Assembly: GCA_937892345.1 (NCBI GenBank)
Contig: CALAGF010000174.1
Location: forward strand, 1-40,046
Length of the DNA: 40,046 nt
Source of the DNA: an uncultured Rhodocyclaceae bacterium
Lineage (GTDB): Bacteria; Pseudomonadota; Gammaproteobacteria; Burkholderiales; Rhodocyclaceae
Direction of reading: 5' to 3'
Part shown: in pieces, positions 34,937 to 40,046 of the stretch
Layout: each line of letters begins with the position of its first letter
Position numbering within the stretch: position 1 is the stretch's first letter
Notes under the pieces: model-generated
The model's input: the letters and a program-made list of their open reading frames with translations, nothing else
Told to the model about the DNA's origin: nothing
Databases searched by the model: none
Made by a program: the position numbers and the translations under genes

Positions 34937-36337
34937 TTAGCGTGACTTATTCTGCATGATCTGCAAGCCTTTGAGAAGGTTCAGTGCTTGCTGGTACTGG
35001 TAGTCTTCCTTGCTGGCGTACTCCAGTCGTGCTGGCACGGCCTCTTCGTCATCGCGGCCTTCCTTGCCGTTCTTGCCGGCAGCCTTGGTCACCGACTTGC
35101 TTTCCATTTTGCTGGCTTCGCGGTCACGGTCGTTTTCCAGATGGCGATCAAGATCTGCCTCCCGGATGTGGCTGGCTGGCGTTGAGCCGTTTGGAGACTC
35201 CTCCACGACGATGTCCGGTGTAATGCCCTTGGCCTGGATAGAGCGCCCTTCCGGGGTGTAGTAGCGTGCGGTAGTCAGCTTGATGGCTGCATTGCCGGGC
35301 AGAGGCAGGACCGATTGCACTGATCCCTTGCCAAAAGTCTGCGTTCCGACAATCACTGCGCGCTTATGGTCCTGCAGGGCGCCGGCTACGATTTCAGAGG
35401 CGGATGCAGAACCGCCATTGACCAAAACGACCATCGGGACCTTTTTGGCACCAACCGGCAGGCTCGCGAGCGGGTCGTCCTTGCCGCCTCGCAGATAGTC
35501 ACGGCTACGGGCGAGGAACTCCTGACGGGCATCTGCTGTTCTGCCATCGGTTGAGACAACTTTGACGTCGGCAGGGAGAAAAGCAGCGGAAACGCCGATG
35601 GCACCGTTGAGCAGGCCGCCCGGGTCATTGCGCAAATCCAGCACAAGACCCTTGAGATCACCCTCTTTGTACAGCTTGGTCAAGTGGCGGGAGAGGTCAG
35701 CAATGGTGTTTTCCTGGAATTGCGTGATCCGTACCCAGGCATAACCGGGTTCGGTCATTTTTGACTTGACGCTTTGTACCTTGATGACTTCCCGAATCAG
35801 CGTGATTTCCAGCGGCTTGACTTCGCCCTTGCGCAGCACCGTGAGCTTGATTGGCGTCTTGGGTTTGCCCCGCATTTTCTTGACCGCTTCATTCAGGGTC
35901 AGGCCTTTGACCGGCGTTTCATCGAGTTTGAAAATCAGGTCGCCAGCCTTGATGCCGGCGCGATAGGCCGGCGTGTCTTCAATCGGCGAAACAACCTTGA
36001 CCAATCCATCTTCCATGCCCACTTCAATGCCTAGGCCGCCGAATTCGCCTTGCGTGCCTACCTGCAAATCCTTGAATGCATCGGCGTCGAGATAAGTAGA
36101 GTGCGGGTCGAGATTGGATAGCAGCCCTGAGATCGCATTGGCGATCATCTTCTTGTCCTCAACCGGCTCGACGTAGCCTTGCTTGATCGCGCTGTATACC
36201 TCGGCAAAGGTGCGCAATTCCTCGATTGGCAATCCGGGCTGGACGTCCTTTTCGGCGAAAGCCGGCAGGTTGAGGGTAATGAAGGCGCCGGCAATAAACC
36301 CGCCGACGACCAGACTGATGGTTTTTGTTTTGATCAT
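34937..36337 (-). CDS. ctpA: Carboxyl-terminal processing protease (S41 family)
   Basis: A 466-residue periplasmic serine protease. An N-terminal signal or anchor (about 1-27, ISLVVGGFIAGAFITLNLPAFA) precedes a PDZ domain around 85-170 (GIEVGMEDGLVKVVSPIEDTPA). The S41 core holds the nucleophilic serine in GGSASASEIVAG and the lysine in TFGKGSVQ. The C-terminal tail (about 385-466) is charged and variable. ATG 36337 overlaps the envC stop. The pairing with envC fits a shared role in cell-wall maintenance. Its stop codon lies in a 10-bp tandem repeat (34930-34949). Confidence 0.95.
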   Translation of the reverse strand: MIKTKTISLVVGGFIAGAFITLNLPAFAEKDVQPGLPIEELRTFAEVYSAIKQGYVEPVEDKKMIANAISGLLSNLDPHSTYLDADAFKDLQVGTQGEFGGLGIEVGMEDGLVKVVSPIEDTPAYRAGIKAGDLIFKLDETPVKGLTLNEAVKKMRGKPKTPIKLTVLRKGEVKPLEITLIREVIKVQSVKSKMTEPGYAWVRITQFQENTIADLSRHLTKLYKEGDLKGLVLDLRNDPGGLLNGAIGVSAAFLPADVKVVSTDGRTADARQEFLARSRDYLRGGKDDPLASLPVGAKKVPMVVLVNGGSASASEIVAGALQDHKRAVIVGTQTFGKGSVQSVLPLPGNAAIKLTTARYYTPEGRSIQAKGITPDIVVEESPNGSTPASHIREADLDRHLENDRDREASKMESKSVTKAAGKNGKEGRDDEEAVPARLEYASKEDYQYQQALNLLKGLQIMQNKSR

Positions 36338-37692
36338 TTCACACTGGCCCAAGACATCGGATCTATCGGTTGCCCTTGATGGCGGATTTCGAAGTATAAA
36401 CCGGAATCCGGATTGCTCCCGGTGTTGCCGGTACTGGCGATGGGGTCACCACCATTGACTGTTTCGCCGACGCGTTTGTGCAGCGTTTCGTTATTGCCAT
36501 AAATCGAAAGGTAAGCGTCGCCGTGGTCGACAATCACCAGATTGCCAAAACCGCGCATCCATTCAGAGAAGACGATTTTGCCTCGCGCTACAGCCTTTAC
36601 CGCCTGCCCCGGCGGCGCCTGGATGAAAACGCCGCGCCAGCTGCCACCCCCTTCACGGCTGCTGCCAAAGCGGCCACTGAGTTTGCCGCGGACCGGCAAT
36701 CGAAGCTTGCCTTTCTGGCGTGCAAAGCTGCCATCATTTGGCGCTGGCTCAAATTGATTGTCTCTGACGCTTGCTTGTGGCTTTTCAGGCACAGGTGCTG
36801 GTGCAGGCGCTGTTGTGGCTGCTCGGGCCTTGCGTTGAGCCTCGGCGGCCTGCTTTTTTCGGGCCTCCTCGGCAATCTTCGCAGCCGCTGCTTGCTTGGC
36901 AATGATCTGTGAAAGTCGCGACACCAAAGCGCTCATCTGCTTTTCGTCGCGTTGGAGATTGCCGATTTCCTGACGCTGATTTTTTACCTTGTGAGACAGT
37001 TCGGAGAGCAGGGCTTGTCTTTTCTTGCGCTCGGCTTCCAGCTCGCTCTTGCGTTGCAACTGCTGTGCCTCGATTTTGTCGAGTTCCTGCTTGCGCGCCT
37101 TTGCATCCTCTGCCAGCACTTTCTTGTGTTCAAGATTGCGCCGAATGTCCCCCAGAAGTTCACTGCGGCTTTGTGCAATGGTGGAAAGGTAATACAGGTC
37201 TCGCGATAGCTGGTTGGGATTGTCCCCGTTCAGGAGGATCTGCATTGCATCGGGACGGCCTTGCATGTACTGGCGAGAGAGCAGGTGCTCCAGGCTTGCT
37301 TGCTGCTGCTCCAGGGTTCGGCCCAGGTCCTTCGATTGACTGTCGAGTCTTTTCAAGTGGTTCTGGAGTTGCTCGCGTTGCGCGGACAGATCGGCAATTT
37401 CCTTTTCCAGGCGGGCGACCGAGCGTTCAGAGTCCCTCATGCGGTCGGCTGCGCTGGCTCGATTGTCTTCATTGGTATCCAGCTCTTTGCGCAGGTGAGC
37501 GATTTTCCCTCGAAGCTCTTTCAGATCGGCCTGCTTTTCGGCAATTTCCCCTGTGGCGGATGGCGCAGCCATGGCTGGCGTGGGTAGCGGGGTAGCGAGA
37601 ATCAACATGCCGGTAAGGGCAAGAGAGCGCAGGAGGCAGGCTCGCGCCCGGAGGTTGTCAGGGCTGCCGGTGCGCTTGAGTTGGGGGTGCAT
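36334..37692 (-). CDS. envC: EnvC-type murein hydrolase activator (degenerate M23/LytM domain)
   Basis: A 452-residue exported protein. A long basic N-terminus and hydrophobic segment (about 20-43, ending AMAAPS) form the signal peptide. Two coiled-coil stretches (about 45-120 and 170-275) follow, then an Ala/Pro linker and a LytM domain (about 335-452). The metallopeptidase ligands are absent: the HxxxD region reads GSWRGVFIQ and the HxH region reads GLYFEIR. This is expected of EnvC, which activates amidases and does not cut peptidoglycan itself. It starts the leftward envC-ctpA-moeB run. Confidence 0.92.
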   Translation of the reverse strand: MHPQLKRTGSPDNLRARACLLRSLALTGMLILATPLPTPAMAAPSATGEIAEKQADLKELRGKIAHLRKELDTNEDNRASAADRMRDSERSVARLEKEIADLSAQREQLQNHLKRLDSQSKDLGRTLEQQQASLEHLLSRQYMQGRPDAMQILLNGDNPNQLSRDLYYLSTIAQSRSELLGDIRRNLEHKKVLAEDAKARKQELDKIEAQQLQRKSELEAERKKRQALLSELSHKVKNQRQEIGNLQRDEKQMSALVSRLSQIIAKQAAAAKIAEEARKKQAAEAQRKARAATTAPAPAPVPEKPQASVRDNQFEPAPNDGSFARQKGKLRLPVRGKLSGRFGSSREGGGSWRGVFIQAPPGQAVKAVARGKIVFSEWMRGFGNLVIVDHGDAYLSIYGNNETLHKRVGETVNGGDPIASTGNTGSNPDSGLYFEIRHQGQPIDPMSWASVK

Positions 37693-37716
37693 TGATAATT
37701 GCTGGTCGATGGGGCT

Positions 37717-37744
37717 CTGCGAATCGCAGTGCGTATTCTATAAT
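37717..37744 (+). promoter_or_regulatory. Promoter and inverted repeat for the ArsR-family gene
   Basis: A perfect TATAAT is at 37739-37744 with no good -35. The inverted repeat CTGCGA-A-TCGCAG (37717-37729) lies exactly where the -35 would be, as expected for a repressor operator. The start codon is 30 bases downstream. Confidence 0.5.
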
Positions 37745-37773
37745 CAAGCGCTCTATCAAACCGGGGTTTTAAC

Positions 37774-38091
37774 TTGGAAGCACCTTCCTTCAGCCTGATT
37801 GAAAAGCAGGAGCATATTGAAACTGCGGCGAGAGCCTTGAAATCCATCGCCCATCCGTTGCGCTTGAAAATACTCTGCGTTCTGGGTGACCAGGAAGCTT
37901 GTGTTCAGGAAATTGTCGATGCCGTTGGAACCTCGCAGAGCAATATTTCCCAACATCTCGCCATCCTCCGGGAAAAAGGCGTCTTGGTTACCCGCAAGGA
38001 TGCGAATCGTGTCTTTTACCGTGTCGGTGATCAGCGCACGCTGCAGCTGGTCAGCATGATGCGTGAAGTGTTTTGTGGTGAAGGGAACTGA
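37774..38091 (+). CDS. ArsR/SmtB-family regulator, probable persulfide-sensing type (BigR/SqrR-like)
   Basis: A 105-residue winged-helix repressor starting at TTG 37774; no other in-frame start precedes the DNA-binding domain. The recognition helix is TSQSNISQHLAILREKGV (about 53-70). C35 (KILCVLG) and C101 (VFCGEG) are 66 residues apart, the spacing of C41/C107 in SqrR and C42/C108 in BigR as I recall them. C43 is an extra cysteine. Metal-sensor CxC motifs are absent. The next genes encode a rhodanese and a glutaredoxin, so control by sulfane sulfur or disulfide stress is a reasonable inference. Confidence 0.85.
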   Translation: MEAPSFSLIEKQEHIETAARALKSIAHPLRLKILCVLGDQEACVQEIVDAVGTSQSNISQHLAILREKGVLVTRKDANRVFYRVGDQRTLQLVSMMREVFCGEGN

Positions 38092-38092
38092 A

Positions 38093-38518
38093 ATGGCCAT
38101 GGATTTTATTAATCAAAATATTCTGCTTGTTGGCATTGTTGTGATCAGTGCGATGGGCCTGATTTGGCCGATGCTGCTTCGCCCGTCCGGCAAGGCGGTC
38201 AATCCCGGAGAGGCGACTTTGTTGATTAATCGCGAAAATGCGATTGTGCTGGATGTTCGGGAGCCTGATGAGTTTGCTGCTGGCCATATCCCTGATGCGG
38301 TGAATATCCCGGTTTCAAAATTGGCAGAGCGGATTCAGGAACTGGATAAATATCGGAACCGTCCGCTGGTGGTGTGTTGCCTGTCGGGCATGCGTGCCGG
38401 TCGTGCCTGTTCGGCGTTGAAAAAACAGGGTTTCGAGAATCTCAATAACCTTTCCGGCGGTATCGATGCCTGGATCGCTGCGAATTACCCGGTCAAAAAA
38501 GGCGGGAAATCGAAATGA
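38093..38518 (+). CDS. Membrane-anchored rhodanese-domain protein
   Basis: A 141-residue protein with one N-terminal membrane helix (about 10-29) and a rhodanese domain (about 38-135). The active-site loop is C96-L-S-G99-M-R101 (CxxGxR), with a neighbouring C95. LDVREPDEFAAGHIPDAVNIP is the classic first half. It probably moves sulfane sulfur at the inner membrane. AAGGGA lies 6 bases before the ATG, and it follows the ArsR-family gene by 1 bp; it also overlaps grxC. ATG 38099 is a possible alternative start. Confidence 0.92.
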   Translation: MAMDFINQNILLVGIVVISAMGLIWPMLLRPSGKAVNPGEATLLINRENAIVLDVREPDEFAAGHIPDAVNIPVSKLAERIQELDKYRNRPLVVCCLSGMRAGRACSALKKQGFENLNNLSGGIDAWIAANYPVKKGGKSK

Positions 38519-38781
38519 GCGTTCAGGTGCTGATGTACACCACTGCAGTGTGTCCTTACTGCATTCGTGCCAAGCAATTGCTTTCGGCAAGGGGGGTGAC
38601 GGTGATCGAAGAGGTCCGAGTGGATCTTGATCCCGTTCGGCGTGATGAAATGATGCAGAAAACAGGGCGGCGTACCGTGCCGCAAATATTCATAGGTGAG
38701 ACGCACGTAGGCGGTTGCGACGACTTGATGGCACTTGATGCGGCCGGCGAGTTGCAAGCCTTGCTGGCGGCCGGGGCCTGA
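38515..38781 (+). CDS. grxC: Glutaredoxin 3
   Basis: An 88-residue cytosolic thiol-disulfide oxidoreductase. C13-P-Y-C16 is the dithiol active site, and RTVPQIFIGETHVGGCDDL carries the cis-proline and glutathione-binding segment. It overlaps the rhodanese gene by 4 bp and is followed by secB, the usual grxC-secB-gpsA order. Confidence 0.96.
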   Translation: MSVQVLMYTTAVCPYCIRAKQLLSARGVTVIEEVRVDLDPVRRDEMMQKTGRRTVPQIFIGETHVGGCDDLMALDAAGELQALLAAGA

Positions 38782-38806
38782 TCAAATTTCTTAGAGAAAG
38801 AGAACC

Positions 38807-39262
38807 ATGGAACAAAACGAACAACCCGTTTTCGGTATCGAAAAGCTTTACGTCAAGGACCTCTCTGTTGAAGTCCCGAATGCCCCGGAAATTTTCCTGG
38901 AGCAAGACGCGCCGCAAGTCGGAATTCAATTGAATACCTCCGGTCGCGGTGTGGGTGAGGGCGTATTTGAAGTGGTGCTGACGGTAACCGTGACAGCAAC
39001 GATCGGCGAAAAGACCGTGTTCCTGGTCGAGGTGGGTCAGGCGGGTATTTTCCGTATCGTCAATGTGCCTGAAGACCAGTTGGAGCCCTTGGTGGCGATT
39101 GCCTGCCCGAACGTGCTATTCCCCTTTGCTCGCGAAACCGTGTCTGATGCGGTGGTTCGTGCCGGTTTCCAGCCGATTGTTCTGCAGCCGGTAAATTTTG
39201 AAGCAATGTATATGCAGCGTATGCAGGAGCAGCATGCTGCTTCTGAAGCGCCTCTGCAGTAA
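38807..39262 (+). CDS. secB: Protein-export chaperone SecB
   Basis: A 151-residue tetrameric cytosolic chaperone that holds preproteins unfolded for SecA. Typical segments are FGIEKLYVKDLSVEVPNAP, EVGQAGIFRIVNVPED and the near-invariant CPNVLFPFARETVSDAVVR. It lies 25 bp after grxC with a GA-rich ribosome-binding site. Confidence 0.97.
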   Translation: MEQNEQPVFGIEKLYVKDLSVEVPNAPEIFLEQDAPQVGIQLNTSGRGVGEGVFEVVLTVTVTATIGEKTVFLVEVGQAGIFRIVNVPEDQLEPLVAIACPNVLFPFARETVSDAVVRAGFQPIVLQPVNFEAMYMQRMQEQHAASEAPLQ

Positions 39263-39268
39263 AGTCGC

Positions 39269-39712
39269 ATGATGCGCCGTACGCTGCTTCTCGCGCTGAG
39301 CGTGCTGCTCCCGGTGACGCCAGCCTTGGCTGCTGACTACCGTTCGGTGAGTGATGCAGCGGCGGTGCTTTACGATGCGCCTTCCCAGAAGGCAAAGAAG
39401 TTGTATCTGATTCGTGCTCAGACGCCGGTTGAGTTGGTGGTCAAGCTCGACCGCTGGATAAAAGTGCGCGACGCAGAGGGTTCTCTGGCCTGGATCGAGG
39501 CGTCGCAACTCGCCGAGCGACGCACCGTGATTGTCACTGCCAATACCGCTGAATTGCGTCAGGCGGATCAAGACAGTTCGGTCGTGTTGTTGCAATTGGC
39601 AAAGTGGGTGGTGCTGGATTTTGTTGCTCAGGCAGCACCGGGCTGGGTCAAAGTGAAGCATGCGGATGGCGCTACCGGCTTTGTCCGTTCAACTCAGATT
39701 TGGGGCCTATGA
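39269..39712 (+). CDS. Exported SH3-domain protein
   Basis: A 147-residue protein. The N-terminus (MMRRTLLLALSVLLPVTPALA) is a Sec signal peptide with likely cleavage after ALA. Two SH3b-like repeats follow: the first (about 25-80) contains LYDAPSQKAKKLYLIRAQTP and WIKVRDAEG, the second (about 85-145) AELRQADQDSS and WVKVKHADGATGFVRS. Such domains often bind peptidoglycan or peptides. It starts 6 bp after secB and overlaps gpsA by 4 bp. Confidence 0.85.
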   Translation: MMRRTLLLALSVLLPVTPALAADYRSVSDAAAVLYDAPSQKAKKLYLIRAQTPVELVVKLDRWIKVRDAEGSLAWIEASQLAERRTVIVTANTAELRQADQDSSVVLLQLAKWVVLDFVAQAAPGWVKVKHADGATGFVRSTQIWGL

Positions 39713-40046
39713 ATATCACGCTGTTGGGTGCAGGTGCCTGGGGCACGGCGCTTTCCATTGCTTTTGCCGGTGAGCATCAGGTAACACTCTGGTCTCGAGA
39801 AGAGGATGTTGCGGTCGACCTGCGTGAAAACCGTAAAAACAGTCGCTTTTTCCCGGGGTTCACGCTGCCTGCATCTGTGCTGGTTGAGACGGATTTTGCC
39901 AAGGCGGTTGCTGCGGCAGAACTCTTGATCGTTGCGACACCGATAGCCGGATTGCGACCGACGGCCGAGTCCCTGAAATTATTGAGCTGCGATCTCCCCT
40001 TGCTTTGGGTGTGCAAGGGCTTTGAGGCCGGTAGCGGTAAGTTGCC
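39709..40046 (+). CDS. gpsA: Glycerol-3-phosphate dehydrogenase [NAD(P)+], partial
   Basis: The first 112 codons of an NAD(P)-dependent dehydrogenase that makes sn-glycerol-3-phosphate for phospholipids; the window ends inside the gene. GAGAWGTALS near the N-terminus is the GxGxxG nucleotide-binding motif, followed by VTLWSRE, N(S)RFFPG and LLIVATPIAGLR. The start ATG overlaps the preceding stop. Confidence 0.95.
   Translation, partial: MNITLLGAGAWGTALSIAFAGEHQVTLWSREEDVAVDLRENRKNSRFFPGFTLPASVLVETDFAKAVAAAELLIVATPIAGLRPTAESLKLLSCDLPLLWVCKGFEAGSGKL

Noticed and set aside
36334..37692. Active M23 metallopeptidase
   Set aside because: The zinc-binding histidines and aspartate of the LytM domain are replaced, as in EnvC activators.

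Overview
The window reads as a dense, GC-rich bacterial chromosome segment. Short gaps, many 4-bp ATGA start/stop overlaps and familiar neighbourhoods (grx-secB-gpsA, envC-ctpA-moeB, glyA-nrdR-ribD, darP divergent from pmbA) suggest a betaproteobacterium. A Rhodocyclales member (Dechloromonas/Azonexus-like) is my best guess, made from memory of gene order and not from a search. I see no rRNA, tRNA, insertion sequence, prophage or CRISPR array.

Region 1 (1-11.6 kb) is the accessory part. A tightly overlapping plus-strand operon encodes a NuoM-like protein, a DabA-type DUF2309 protein with the full CxDxR...H...C zinc-site pattern, a short NuoL/DabB-like protein and two more NuoM-like proteins. 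A small Cys/His-rich protein follows. The characterised DAB inorganic-carbon pump needs one membrane partner, whereas here DabA sits with four antiporter-like subunits, one of which has lost key charged residues. Facing the operon is a SulP-family anion transporter. It is divergent from a small ribbon-helix-helix protein, with a perfect 20-bp palindrome between them. Together these look like an enlarged, energy-coupled bicarbonate/CO2 uptake island (inference).

Region 2 (11.6-19.1 kb): a 413-bp gene-free stretch with DnaA-box-like 9-mers and strong hairpins, then metG (minus), an orphan OmpR-type response regulator preceded by direct repeats, apbC/mrp, dcd and a large Orn/Lys/Arg decarboxylase.

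Region 3 (19.1-26.2 kb): a leftward thyA-pgi-folA cluster (nucleotide synthesis with phosphoglucose isomerase in the middle), a PilZ-like protein, a leftward darP-mogA pair, and pmbA.

Region 4 (26.3-30.2 kb): a TRAP transporter whose binding protein (dctP, plus strand) is separated by a convergent dps from its membrane genes (dctQM, minus strand).

Region 5 (30.2-37.7 kb): a phosphoglycerate-mutase-like gene, then glyA-nrdR-ribD rightward, meeting a leftward envC-ctpA-hypothetical-moeB run. ribD and moeB overlap by 104 bp tail to tail.

Region 6 (37.7-40.0 kb): an ArsR-family regulator with the cysteine spacing of persulfide sensors, a membrane-anchored rhodanese, grxC, secB, an SH3-domain exported protein and the start of gpsA, cut by the window edge.
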